Shown here: piece by piece, positions 10,583-19,528 of the stretch
Layout: each line of letters begins with the position of its first letter
Numbering within the stretch: the stretch's first letter is position 1
Assembly (NCBI RefSeq): GCF_900177535.1
Contig: NZ_FXAJ01000002.1
Location: forward strand, 186,001-250,000
Direction: 5' to 3'
Length of the DNA: 64,000 nt
Origin: Priestia filamentosa
Lineage (GTDB): Bacteria > Bacillota > Bacilli > Bacillales > Bacillaceae_H
Notes under the pieces: model-generated
Databases searched by the model: none
Told to the model about the DNA's origin: nothing
Seen by the model: the letters and a program-made list of their open reading frames with translations, nothing else
Program-made: the position numbers and the translations under genes

Positions 10583-11677
10583 ATGGGGCGAGATGGAGGA
10601 CAGCTTACAACATTAGATTTTATAGCTTTGATTTCCTCTACAATGTTAGGCGTTGGCTTATTAGTGCTGCCCCGAACCATTACAGCTAAAGTTGGCACAC
10701 CTGATGGATGGCTTGTGCTTGTCATTGACGGTCTCCTCTTTTTTGTGGTCATTTATGTACTACTTCAAATCTTAAAGAAGCATAATGTGAAAAATTACTT
10801 TGATTATACACAAGAAGGATTCGGAAAAAAGCTTGGAAAACTCGTTAATTTAATTATGGTTGTTTATTTTATAGGAGTAGCAAGCTTTGAAGTCGTCGCG
10901 ATGAGTGAAATGGTTCGCTTTTTCCTTTTAGCTGAGACACCTGTAGAGCTTATTATACTTACGTTTATTTTAACGTCTGCGTATTTAATTAATAGCAATC
11001 TTAAAGTAATTGCGAGAGTATGCGTCTTTTTCTTTCCCATTACAATTGCTGTTATTTTACTGATATATGCTTTTGGCCTACAAATTGTGGATATAAAAAA
11101 CGTTCAACCTATTCTTGGGCAAGGGATTATGCCAGTTGTTAAAGGAATGAATACAGTTATGCTTTCTTTCTTTGGGATTGAACTTCTGCTCATTTTAAAA
11201 GGTTTTACAAGCAAAGATACAAAGCTTATGAAAGGAGCCTTTGTAGGTTTTGCTGTCCCACTGCTTTTATATATTTTAACGTACGTGCTTGTTGTAGGAG
11301 GGGTCACTGTTCAAGAAGTAACAACTGTAACATGGCCAACGATTTCTTTTGTGCAATCGTTTGAAGTAAAGGGGATTTTTATTGAACGGTTAGAGTCTTT
11401 CTTACTTATAACATGGATTTTACAATTTTTCACAACGCTTACTCTTTACTACTTTTCAGCTGTTACAGGGTTGCAGTCAGTCTTTCGAAATGGATATAAA
11501 CCTAACATTTATATTCTTATTCCAATTATCTTTCTCTTGGCTAATTGGCCGAAGGATACGATTGAAATTTTAAAAATGAGTGATATGTTAGGGTGGATTT
11601 TTCCATTTGTTCTACTAGCTATTCCCATCCTAAACTTCCTGCTTGTAGCCATTAAAAGGAGAGTGAAAGCGAGATGA
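10583..11677 (+). CDS. GerB-family spore germinant receptor, B subunit (APC-type permease)
   Basis: A 364-residue integral membrane protein of the spore-permease branch of the APC superfamily, with about 10 helices. The first helix carries ISSTMLGVGLLVLPR, the family's unwound helix-1 pattern. The B subunit is thought to form the ligand-binding part of the receptor. The ATG at 10583 has GGAGGG six bases upstream; an earlier TTG at 10565 lies ahead of that site and is rejected. It overlaps the C subunit gene by 4 bases. Confidence 0.92.
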   Translation: MGRDGGQLTTLDFIALISSTMLGVGLLVLPRTITAKVGTPDGWLVLVIDGLLFFVVIYVLLQILKKHNVKNYFDYTQEGFGKKLGKLVNLIMVVYFIGVASFEVVAMSEMVRFFLLAETPVELIILTFILTSAYLINSNLKVIARVCVFFFPITIAVILLIYAFGLQIVDIKNVQPILGQGIMPVVKGMNTVMLSFFGIELLLILKGFTSKDTKLMKGAFVGFAVPLLLYILTYVLVVGGVTVQEVTTVTWPTISFVQSFEVKGIFIERLESFLLITWILQFFTTLTLYYFSAVTGLQSVFRNGYKPNIYILIPIIFLLANWPKDTIEILKMSDMLGWIFPFVLLAIPILNFLLVAIKRRVKAR

Positions 11678-12780
11678 AAAAGATCTTACTCTTGTTTGTT
11701 CTTCTTTTTTTAGTTGGGTGTGGAGACAGTCAAAACCTTGAGGATGTTTCTTTACTAGTTGGGTCTGGAATTGACGCAGGAAAAAAAGGAGAAGTGCATC
11801 TTACCCAGCAGATTATCATTCCATCTGGAGGCGGAGGAAGTGAGGCAACTAGGCCTTCTTATAAAAACTATTATACAAAAGGAACGACGATTCAAGAATC
11901 CATTCGGGATATTGCTCTTAAAACATCTCCAGTGATGAGCAATCACCAGCGCGTGTTGATTTTTAGTAAAAATGCTCTTGACAAATATCCTCTTGACGTA
12001 TGGATTAATGAATATATTAGAGACGATAATACAAGAAGAAGTGCGCTTGTGTTTGTAACAAGAGAATCGGCAAAGAAAATCTTGTCAACAGGCTCAAAAG
12101 AGGATATTCCAGCTAATAAAATCTTTGAAATTGCAAATAACAAAACGTCTTCTAATAAAATTTTAAAACCGATTACACTTGGACAAGTGTCAGCGAAGCT
12201 TCAGTCAGACGGAAGTTTTGCTGTACAAGGCCTTAAAATTAAAGATGGAGATCTAAGTCTTGATGGAGTAGAAGTCATTGACGATGGAAAACCCATTGGG
12301 CATATGACGCCAAAGGATGTGAGTCATTTGAACTGGCTCATTGGCGATGTGCAAGGAGGAACCGTCCCAGCAACATATAAAGGAGAACCCATTTCCTTTG
12401 AAATCTTCCATATGGTGAGAAAAGAGATTAAGACCAAAATTAAAAATGGAAAACTTCACTTCGATATCTCACTAGAATGTGAGGGGCGAATTGCGGAGAA
12501 CTGGTACAGAAAAGAAAATTCCTTTAAGAAAAAATATCTCGAGGAAATGGAGAGAGCGATAGAAAAACAAGTGAAAAAAGACGTAGAAGACATTATTCAT
12601 AAGCTTCAAACAAAATATAAAACAGGTGTTGCGGGTCTTTATCAATATGTCCAAATTCAGAACCCTAAATATTGGAAAAAACACAATAAAGAGTGGGGGA
12701 AAAAGTTTAGTGAAGCTGAAATTAATTATGATATAAACATTGAAGTTATCGATTTTGGAACAAAAGGATCAACGTCATAA
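11674..12780 (+). CDS. GerC-family spore germinant receptor, C subunit (lipoprotein)
   Basis: A 368-residue secreted lipoprotein. The signal peptide MKKILLLFVLLFLVGCG ends in lipobox LVGC, so Cys17 should be lipidated on the outer face of the inner spore membrane. The mature part shows the GerC three-domain pattern, with NHQRVLIFSK and a Lys-rich C-terminal helical region. The start overlaps the B subunit stop (ATGA). No clear intrinsic terminator was seen directly after it. Confidence 0.92.
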   Translation: MKKILLLFVLLFLVGCGDSQNLEDVSLLVGSGIDAGKKGEVHLTQQIIIPSGGGGSEATRPSYKNYYTKGTTIQESIRDIALKTSPVMSNHQRVLIFSKNALDKYPLDVWINEYIRDDNTRRSALVFVTRESAKKILSTGSKEDIPANKIFEIANNKTSSNKILKPITLGQVSAKLQSDGSFAVQGLKIKDGDLSLDGVEVIDDGKPIGHMTPKDVSHLNWLIGDVQGGTVPATYKGEPISFEIFHMVRKEIKTKIKNGKLHFDISLECEGRIAENWYRKENSFKKKYLEEMERAIEKQVKKDVEDIIHKLQTKYKTGVAGLYQYVQIQNPKYWKKHNKEWGKKFSEAEINYDINIEVIDFGTKGSTS

Positions 12781-12845
12781 GAGCTGTCAAAAAAAAGAGA
12801 AATCGGACGAAAGATGTTATATTGTTAGAAGTTTTGACATTAAAA

Positions 12846-12873
12846 TTGAGCATTTCTTTTCATATGGTATAGT
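12846..12873 (+). promoter_or_regulatory. Predicted sigma-A promoter of the eut operon
   Basis: TTGAGC (12846-12851), 16-bp spacer, TATAGT (12868-12873), about 40 bases upstream of the kinase start. Confidence 0.45.
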
Positions 12874-12914
12874 AATGATATAAAAGGTAGAATATTTTGA
12901 AAAAGAGGAGAAAA

Positions 12915-13979
12915 ATGAACACACTTTCTTGTTTAGAAGACCTCCATCATCTATCTTTACCTCAGAAAGAAAGAATAATGGAAGTTGCACATACTCTCCA
13001 ACTTACAGCAGATATTGCAAAGTCAGATATGTTTATTGATTGTTCCCTGTCTGAAGATAAAGCAATGATTGTTGCACAGGCTCAGCCTGCAACAGCTTCT
13101 TCTTTATATAAAAGAAATATTATAGGAGAAACAGCAACAGAACAAAACGAACCAGGGGTATTTTTTAGCTTAAGAACGGGTAATACCATTACGAATTCAC
13201 GCGGCATCACCCAAGAATGTGTGATCGTTCAGCAAGATATCGTACCTATTGTTGATAACAAAGGAACTACTATTGGAGTGCTCATAAGAGAGCGAGATAT
13301 TTCAGAAGAAATGATGACTAATAAACGGGTTGAAGAGCTGTTAATTCCAAAAGAAAGTGCAGACAGGGAAGGGACGGTGAAATCTCTTATTCAAAAAGAA
13401 ATTCATCACCGTGTTAAAAACAACCTACAGGTTATTTCAAGCTTGCTTAGATTGCAAACGCGCCGAGCTCATTCTGAAGTATCGGATATCTTGCAAGATA
13501 GTGTAGCGAGGATTGAGACAATTTCAATTATACATGATTACTTAGCTCAAGATGGAATAGAAGCCGTAAACATTGTGCTCGTAATGGAGCGAGCCGCTGA
13601 TATGCTTATACGTCTAGCCTCTGTACCGGAAAAAGAAATCGCTCTTTCGGTTGAAGGGGAGCCTACTTTTTTACCATCTAATCAAGCAACATTCGTTTTA
13701 CTTATTGTGAATGAACTTGTTCAAAATTGTCTCAAACATGCTTTTGAACAACAAAAGAGTGGGAAAATTAGTATTACAGTAATCTGCCGTAAACAAATAG
13801 CAAACATTACGGTTGAAGATAATGGTAGAGGAATAATTGAGGACAAGCGGTCCTCGCTTGGACTGCAGCTTGTACATACGTTGGCAGCAGAGCTGAACGG
13901 CGTTCTCTCCACTTTTTCATCAGAAGACGGAACAAAAATGACGCTTACATTTCCTATAGCAAAAGCGGTGATGTTATGA
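12915..13979 (+). CDS. eutW: Ethanolamine two-component sensor histidine kinase
   Basis: A 354-residue soluble kinase. The N-terminal sensor (about 1-140) has no membrane helix and contains the GNTITNSRGI and DIVPIVDNKGTTIGVLIRERDIS-type blocks of a PAS/PDZ-like EutW sensor, quoted here only as family resemblance. The HisKA_2 dimerisation region has EIHHRVKNNLQ with the phosphoacceptor His. The HATPase end shows NELVQNCLKHA and DNGRG. The start is ATG 12915, because the AGAGGAG ribosome site lies between it and the upstream TTG at 12897. It overlaps the response regulator by 4 bases and is expected to phosphorylate it when ethanolamine is present. Confidence 0.88.
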   Translation: MNTLSCLEDLHHLSLPQKERIMEVAHTLQLTADIAKSDMFIDCSLSEDKAMIVAQAQPATASSLYKRNIIGETATEQNEPGVFFSLRTGNTITNSRGITQECVIVQQDIVPIVDNKGTTIGVLIRERDISEEMMTNKRVEELLIPKESADREGTVKSLIQKEIHHRVKNNLQVISSLLRLQTRRAHSEVSDILQDSVARIETISIIHDYLAQDGIEAVNIVLVMERAADMLIRLASVPEKEIALSVEGEPTFLPSNQATFVLLIVNELVQNCLKHAFEQQKSGKISITVICRKQIANITVEDNGRGIIEDKRSSLGLQLVHTLAAELNGVLSTFSSEDGTKMTLTFPIAKAVML

Positions 13980-14548
13980 AAGACCGAGTGATGGTTGTAG
14001 ATGATGAACCTATTACACGCCTGGATATAAAAGAAATGCTTGAAGAGCGTGGGTATAACTTAGTTGGGGAAGCTAAAAACGGTGAAGAGGCAATTGAAAA
14101 AGCTAAACATCTTGCTCCAAACCTTATCATTATGGATATAAAGATGCCTATTCTAGATGGCGTAAAGGCTTCTTCTATTATAAAGAAACAATCGGATTGT
14201 GCAATTTTACTTTTAACAGCTTACAGCGATCAAGAATTAACGATAAAGGCTAAAAAAGCAGGAGTTACAGGATACCTTGTTAAACCTGTGAAAGAAAGGG
14301 AGCTCATTCCCGCTGTTGAAATTGCTTTAAGTCAACGGAAGAAAGAGCTAGAGCTCTTTAGAAAAATTGCTCTTTTAGAAGAAAAAATAGAGCATCGTAA
14401 AAAAATTGAAAAAGCAAAAGGAATTCTAATGAAAGTAGAAGGATATTCAGAGGAAGAGGCATACCGAAAACTCCAAAAAAAGAGTATGGAAACTCACGTA
14501 TCAATGGTGAAAATAGCGGAACAGGTTATAGGAAAAGTGAATAAATAA
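13976..14548 (+). CDS. eutV: ANTAR-type response regulator (transcription antiterminator)
   Basis: A 190-residue protein with an N-terminal receiver domain (VVDDEP acidic pair, IIMDIKMP phosphoacceptor Asp, LLLTAYS, YLVKPV Lys) and a C-terminal ANTAR RNA-binding domain (about 130-190: KIEKAKGILM, SEEEAYRKLQKKSM). Family members bind paired hexaloop hairpins in leader RNA and prevent terminator formation. An ANTAR-like hairpin overlapping a terminator lies exactly after this gene, ahead of eutA. Its stop codon touches the 5' stem of that hairpin. Confidence 0.92.
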   Translation: MKDRVMVVDDEPITRLDIKEMLEERGYNLVGEAKNGEEAIEKAKHLAPNLIIMDIKMPILDGVKASSIIKKQSDCAILLLTAYSDQELTIKAKKAGVTGYLVKPVKERELIPAVEIALSQRKKELELFRKIALLEEKIEHRKKIEKAKGILMKVEGYSEEEAYRKLQKKSMETHVSMVKIAEQVIGKVNK

Positions 14549-14563
14549 AAGCAATGGCGCTTT
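14548..14563 (+). promoter_or_regulatory. ANTAR-target-like hairpin (P2) overlapping a terminator
   Basis: AAAGC (14548-14552), hexaloop AATGGC (14553-14558), GCTTT (14559-14563). The loop has A at position 1 and G at position 4, as in known EutV targets. Its 3' part (14557-14563) is also the 5' arm of the following terminator, so the two structures exclude each other. No convincing upstream P1 partner was found by eye. Confidence 0.6.
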
Positions 14564-14606
14564 GAAGACCCTCTATATGTTGTAGGGATTCTTTGAAGCG
14601 CTTTTT
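14557..14606 (+). terminator. Regulated terminator between eutV and eutA
   Basis: 12-bp stem (14557-14568 with 14590-14601, two G-U pairs), inner CCCT/AGGG pairing, then five Ts (14602-14606). Predicted to be bypassed when phosphorylated EutV binds the overlapping hairpin. Confidence 0.7.
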
Positions 14607-14623
14607 CGTTAGGAGGAGGATTT

Positions 14624-16087
14624 TTGGGCGAATATTGGATAAAAAGTATAGGAATTGACATTGGAACAAGCACAACGAAAGTCATTTTAAGCAGGCTTCT
14701 CATTAATGAAAGGAAGGATGGTTTTAGCCTTCCTTTTTGCCCCATTATTGATCGAGAAGTGACCTATACAGGCTCTTTATATGAAACACCTTTAGAAACC
14801 GAAGATATGATTCATATTGAAAAGCTAAAGAATCTTCTTTCAAAAGAGTATCAAAAAGCTAACGTTAACTTAAAAGATATTAAAGGAGGAGCTGTCATTA
14901 TTACAGGGGAAACAGCTCGAAAAGAAAATGCTGAAAGTATTATTCATTACTTGGCAGATAAAGCAGGAGACTTTGTTGTTGCAACAGCAGGAGATAGCCT
15001 AGAAGGTATTCTAGCTGGAAAAGGATCCGGAGCTATGAAACGTTCAGAAGAGATAAATGGAACAGTTACGAATGTTGATATTGGGGGCGGAACCGCAAAT
15101 GTAGCATTTTTCCAAGATGGAAAAGCTGTAGCTTCCCTTACTTTCCACGTTGGGGGACGCCTTGTTCGTTTAACAGAAGATGGAGAAGTTGAGTATGTAG
15201 CGCCATCACTTTTTAAATGGCTTTCTTATCGATCTATTAATCTAAAAAAAGGAGACATTTTATCGTATAAGCAAGCTCAAAAGCTCTGTCAAAAACTGAG
15301 TGAAGACTTGTTTGCATATTTATTAAGCGACGATAAACAAGGTGGAGAGCTTTTGCTGACAGGAGAACATAATGAAATGCTTCCTAAGCCTGATGAAATT
15401 CTGATTTCTGGGGGAGTTGGGGCAATGATGAATGATGCACAAATTCATACAATGAAGGATGTAGCAAGATATGGAGATATTGGTCCGCTCTTAGCATCTG
15501 TAATTCCGACTGCTTTTCCTTTATCAAGTGTGCGTATTAAAAAAGCAGTTGAGACAAATAGAGCAACAGTGATTGGGGCTGGTATGCAAAGTACGGAAGT
15601 AAGCGGAGCAACTGTTCATGTGCAAAAAGAACTTTTACCAATCAGAAATATACCGCTTTTAAAAGTGCAAACAACTAAAAAAGGAGAGTGGAGTTCTCTC
15701 GAGTTCTCGAGGAGATTGAAAGAAAAAATAAGGCATGCAAAAGAAGTGTATGATACAAAACAAAACCCACCGTTTGCTTTAACGCTCCTTGACATGCCTT
15801 ATTGTTCGTACGTGATTTTACAGGAAATGGCTCAAGTTATTTATGAAGAAATGGAAAAAGAGTTTCAAAAGGAAAATATTGTCGTTGTTTGTGAGGACGA
15901 TGTAGCAAAAGCGCTCGGTCACGCCCTCAGAAAACGGTGTGCTAAGGTTGTGAATATTGTTTGTATTGATGGCGTGCAGGTTGCTGATGGAGATTATATA
16001 GATCTTGGGATGCCTGTTGGAGGAGAAGCGATTTCAGTTTCTGTTAAAACACTTGCATTTCATCAACAGAAGGAGGAAAAAGAATGA
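14624..16087 (+). CDS. eutA: Ethanolamine ammonia-lyase reactivating factor
   Basis: A 487-residue actin/Hsp70-fold ATPase that exchanges damaged cobalamin on ethanolamine ammonia-lyase. The N-terminus GIDIGTSTTKV is the phosphate-1 loop, and NVDIGGGTANVAFF is the phosphate-2 loop. The start is a TTG at 14624, placed 7 bases after AGGAGG. No ATG in frame precedes the conserved N-terminal motif. It lies directly behind the regulated terminator and overlaps eutB by 4 bases (ATGA). Confidence 0.93.
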   Translation: MGEYWIKSIGIDIGTSTTKVILSRLLINERKDGFSLPFCPIIDREVTYTGSLYETPLETEDMIHIEKLKNLLSKEYQKANVNLKDIKGGAVIITGETARKENAESIIHYLADKAGDFVVATAGDSLEGILAGKGSGAMKRSEEINGTVTNVDIGGGTANVAFFQDGKAVASLTFHVGGRLVRLTEDGEVEYVAPSLFKWLSYRSINLKKGDILSYKQAQKLCQKLSEDLFAYLLSDDKQGGELLLTGEHNEMLPKPDEILISGGVGAMMNDAQIHTMKDVARYGDIGPLLASVIPTAFPLSSVRIKKAVETNRATVIGAGMQSTEVSGATVHVQKELLPIRNIPLLKVQTTKKGEWSSLEFSRRLKEKIRHAKEVYDTKQNPPFALTLLDMPYCSYVILQEMAQVIYEEMEKEFQKENIVVVCEDDVAKALGHALRKRCAKVVNIVCIDGVQVADGDYIDLGMPVGGEAISVSVKTLAFHQQKEEKE

Positions 16088-17445
16088 ATAAAAAAACAAC
16101 TATTCTCGGACAAACTTATTCTTTTAAAAGTTTAAAAGAAATTATGGCAAAAGCAAATGAAGAAAAATCAGGAGATGAGCTTGCTCGTGTTAGTGCTGAA
16201 AATATGAAAGAAAGAATGGCAGCTAAAATCGTGCTGTCAAACATTACACTTGCAGATTTTCGTAACTATCCCCTTCTTGAGGATGAAGTAGCTAGAGTGA
16301 TTGAAGAAAGTGTTGAAGAGAACGTATACAGAGAAATAAGAACATGGACTGTAGCCGATTTAAGGGAGTATATCTTACATGACGAAACAACAGGAGAGCA
16401 TTTGTTAACCATTTCAAAAGGGTTAACAAGTGACATGATTGCAGCAGTAGCAAAGCTGATGTCTAATTTAGACTTAATTCAAGCAGCTGCTAAAATTCAA
16501 GTTATTACTCATTGTCAAACGAAAATTGGACAGCCAAAAACTCTTGCCTCCCGTGTTCAACCTAATCATCCATCAGATCGATTGCAAGGAATACGTGCCT
16601 CTTTATATGATGGATTAAGCTATGGAATTGGAGATGCGGTAATCGGAATTAATCCTGTTATTGATACAACAAATAATATTTATGATCTTCTCTTGGAAAC
16701 AAAAAATATTATAACGGAATTTTCTATTCCAACTCAAAACTGTGTTCTTTCTCATGTTACAAGCCAAATGAGGGCAATTGAAAAAGGAGCACCTGCTGAT
16801 CTTATTTTCCAATCACTCGCAGGTACAGAGGAAGGGAACGAGTCCTTTGGTATATCGGTTTCTCTACTTGATGAGGCACACCAGTTGATGCAAGAAAAAG
16901 GAACAGCACTTGGACCAAACAGGTGGTATTTAGAAACAGGCCAAGGATCTGAACTTTCCTCAACTAGTCATTATAATATTGACCAACTAACTTTAGAAGC
17001 GCGCTGCTATGGTCTTGCTAAACGTTATAATCCATTTATTGTGAACACGGTTGTTGGGTTTATTGGACCAGAGTATTTGTATGATAGCAAGCAAGTAATA
17101 AGGGCAGGGCTTGAAGATCATTTTATGGGGAAAATGCATGGACTTCCTATGGGTGTTGATGTTTGTTATACAAATCATATGAATGCAGATCAAAATGATA
17201 TGGATAACTTGAGTATGCTGCTTGGCACAGCAGGTGTGAATTTTGTTATTGGTGTACCAATGGCAGATGATTGCATGTTGAACTATCAGTCATTAAGTTA
17301 TCACGATATCGCAACATTGCGAAATGTACTTAATTTAGCTCCTGCTCCAGCTTTTTCAGCTTGGCTTGAAAATCAAGGGATTACAGAAAACGGAAAGTTA
17401 ACGAGGGTAGCAGGCGATCCTACCATTTTTATGAAAGTGAAATAG
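16084..17445 (+). CDS. eutB: Ethanolamine ammonia-lyase, large subunit
   Basis: A 453-residue TIM-barrel catalytic subunit of the adenosylcobalamin-dependent lyase converting ethanolamine to acetaldehyde and ammonia. Strong family blocks include SNLDLIQAAAKI, TQNCVLSHVTSQ, WYLETGQGSELSS and GLPMGVDVCYTNH. Length matches the family. Start ATG overlaps the eutA stop; AGGAGG lies inside the eutA end. The small subunit follows after 17 bases. Confidence 0.97.
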   Translation: MNKKTTILGQTYSFKSLKEIMAKANEEKSGDELARVSAENMKERMAAKIVLSNITLADFRNYPLLEDEVARVIEESVEENVYREIRTWTVADLREYILHDETTGEHLLTISKGLTSDMIAAVAKLMSNLDLIQAAAKIQVITHCQTKIGQPKTLASRVQPNHPSDRLQGIRASLYDGLSYGIGDAVIGINPVIDTTNNIYDLLLETKNIITEFSIPTQNCVLSHVTSQMRAIEKGAPADLIFQSLAGTEEGNESFGISVSLLDEAHQLMQEKGTALGPNRWYLETGQGSELSSTSHYNIDQLTLEARCYGLAKRYNPFIVNTVVGFIGPEYLYDSKQVIRAGLEDHFMGKMHGLPMGVDVCYTNHMNADQNDMDNLSMLLGTAGVNFVIGVPMADDCMLNYQSLSYHDIATLRNVLNLAPAPAFSAWLENQGITENGKLTRVAGDPTIFMKVK

Positions 17446-17462
17446 AGAAGGAGGAAAAGAGG

Positions 17463-18170
17463 ATGAGAGAAAAAGAAGAGAAACTTGCTCACTTAAAACA
17501 ATATACACCAGCACGAATTGGGGTAGGAAGAACAGGTACAAGGCCTCTGACAGAAGATTTTTTGTCATTCCGGATTGATCATGCTGCTGCGGTTGACTCT
17601 GTTTATGGAGAAGTTAGTGAAGAAACGTTAGCGGAATTTAATCTTTTTTCTGTTACAACTCGTTTTCAAACAAAAGAGCGGTATTTAAAGCGTCCTGATG
17701 AAGGGAGACTTCTTTCATTAGAAGGGCGCAACCTTATTAAAAAGGAATGCGTAACACATCCTCAAGTTCAAATTGTGATAGCGGATGGGTTGAGTGCAAA
17801 TGCCATTGAAGAGAATATTCGAGATGTATATCCTGCTTTAATAGATTCGCTAACATCATATGAGTTAACTGTTGGAACTCCTTTCTTTTTAAAAGGAGGA
17901 AGAGTTGCCTGTATGGACGATATTGGTGAAATTTTAAAACCTGAAGCTTTTATTCTTCTCATCGGGGAAAGACCTGGGCTTGTTTGTGCTCACTCACTAA
18001 GTGCTTATATGTGTTATAGACCAAGGAAAGGAACGAAAGAATCAAGCCGAATGGTCATTTCTAATATTCACCGTCAAGGTACATCACCTGTTGAAGCGGC
18101 AGCGCACATTGGTACGCTTATAGACCAAATGTTAGCCCAAAAAACAAGTGGCGTAAGTCTTGTTGTTTAA
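17463..18170 (+). CDS. eutC: Ethanolamine ammonia-lyase, small subunit
   Basis: A 235-residue small subunit that contributes to adenosylcobalamin binding. Family blocks: ARIGVGRTGTRP, RIDHAAAVDSV, IVIADGLSANAI and GERPGLVCAHSLSAYM. It is shorter than some proteobacterial forms because it lacks a long N-terminal extension. ATG follows GGAGG by about 8 bases. Confidence 0.96.
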   Translation: MREKEEKLAHLKQYTPARIGVGRTGTRPLTEDFLSFRIDHAAAVDSVYGEVSEETLAEFNLFSVTTRFQTKERYLKRPDEGRLLSLEGRNLIKKECVTHPQVQIVIADGLSANAIEENIRDVYPALIDSLTSYELTVGTPFFLKGGRVACMDDIGEILKPEAFILLIGERPGLVCAHSLSAYMCYRPRKGTKESSRMVISNIHRQGTSPVEAAAHIGTLIDQMLAQKTSGVSLVV

Positions 18171-18187
18171 AAAAGGGAGGAATACGA

Positions 18188-19426
18188 GTGGAGAAAATTG
18201 GAACATACGTTATTTATATTTTAATGCTTTCTGCTATTATTGGAGGAATTGCAGCTATTAAAAATAAAGAAAAAGGAATTGGAAAGGAATTTATGGAAGG
18301 CATTCATTCCATCGGTTATATTTTTATCCCAACTGCAGGCATTATGGCCTCTATCCCATACTTATCTCAACTTATCGAATCTGTCTTCGGTCCGCTTTTT
18401 GTAAAGCTTGGAGCAGATCCATCAATTGCAGCAACATCCCTTATTGCCATTGATATGGGCGGTTATCAGCTAGCAGAGGCGTTAGCTCAAACGAAGGAAA
18501 GCTGGATTATGGCTATGATTATTGGATATATGGCAGGAGCAACCATTGTATTCTCTATTCCAACAGGCCTTGCTATGCTCCAGAAAAAAGATCACAAGTA
18601 TATGGCGCTTGGGGTAATGTCAGGGGTTTTAGCTATTCCCATTGGCGTGTTAGTAAGCTGTTTACTCATTGCCTTTACAAATCCAACCATTCGGTCTGCC
18701 GTTTCCACAAACTCTTCTGTAGCGTATGAGCTTAGCCTTAGTCTTGGAACAATATTCATGAACCTCATTCCGTTGATTATTTTTGTAGGTTCTCTTGCGA
18801 TAGGATTACGCTTTTTCCCAGACAAAATGATTAAAGGATTTATGATATTTGGTCGCGGTCTTGATGCTTTCTTAAAGCTTGTTCTCCTTTGCTCCATTGT
18901 CGAACACTTTACAGGAGCATTTAGCACTCTTTTTGGAAATTTTGGATTTAGTCCGATTGTAGCTGATGAACAAGACCAGTATAGAGCACTTGAAGTAGCA
19001 GGATATATTGGGTTAATGCTAGCTGGGGCTTTTCCATTTGTATATTTGATGCAAAAGTATTTAGCCCTCCCTCTTGAAAAAATAGGAAATCAATTTGGCA
19101 TTAGTAAAGAAGGAAGTGCTGGTATTCTTGCAGCATCCGCGAACATTTTAGCAATGTTCCGTCTTGTAAAAGATATGCCTGCTAAAGATAAAGTGATGAA
19201 CATTTCCTATGCGGTTTGTGCTGCTTTTTTATTTGGAGATCATCTTTCATTTACAGCGAATTTTCAACCTAACTTAATTTTGTATATTATGATTGGAAAA
19301 TTCGTAGGGGGAGCATCAGCTCTTGTTCTTGCAAAATACCTTTCTGTTCCAAAAGCAGTTGAACTTGAAGAAAAAGAGAAAAAAGAAGAGTTAGACATTG
19401 AAACTGTAAATTCAGCGGCTATATAA
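18188..19426 (+). CDS. eutH: Ethanolamine transporter
   Basis: A 412-residue membrane protein with about 11 helices, the EutH ethanolamine uptake family. Typical blocks include FIPTAGIMASIPYLS, AIDMGGYQLA and FGDHLSFTANFQP. Start is GTG after GGGAGG. It is the last gene of the eut operon and ends at a terminator. No microcompartment shell or acetaldehyde-processing gene accompanies it. Confidence 0.95.
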   Translation: MEKIGTYVIYILMLSAIIGGIAAIKNKEKGIGKEFMEGIHSIGYIFIPTAGIMASIPYLSQLIESVFGPLFVKLGADPSIAATSLIAIDMGGYQLAEALAQTKESWIMAMIIGYMAGATIVFSIPTGLAMLQKKDHKYMALGVMSGVLAIPIGVLVSCLLIAFTNPTIRSAVSTNSSVAYELSLSLGTIFMNLIPLIIFVGSLAIGLRFFPDKMIKGFMIFGRGLDAFLKLVLLCSIVEHFTGAFSTLFGNFGFSPIVADEQDQYRALEVAGYIGLMLAGAFPFVYLMQKYLALPLEKIGNQFGISKEGSAGILAASANILAMFRLVKDMPAKDKVMNISYAVCAAFLFGDHLSFTANFQPNLILYIMIGKFVGGASALVLAKYLSVPKAVELEEKEKKEELDIETVNSAAI

Positions 19427-19450
19427 AGTGCTCATTTTTGAGCGCTTTTT
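19425..19450 (+). terminator. Intrinsic terminator of the eut operon
   Basis: AAAGTGCTCA (19425-19434), TTTT loop, TGAGCGCTTT (19439-19448), T-run; one G-U pair. Confidence 0.8.
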
Positions 19451-19528
19451 TATTTTATAAGAGTATTTTTATTCATAAAGGGTAATGAGACCATAAAAGA
19501 AAATAAGGGAAAGAAAGGATGAAAAAGA

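Noticed and set aside
14450-14547. Upstream P1 hairpin of the ANTAR target
   Set aside because: Several A-N-N-G hexamers occur in the end of eutV, but none is flanked by a stem longer than two or three pairs.
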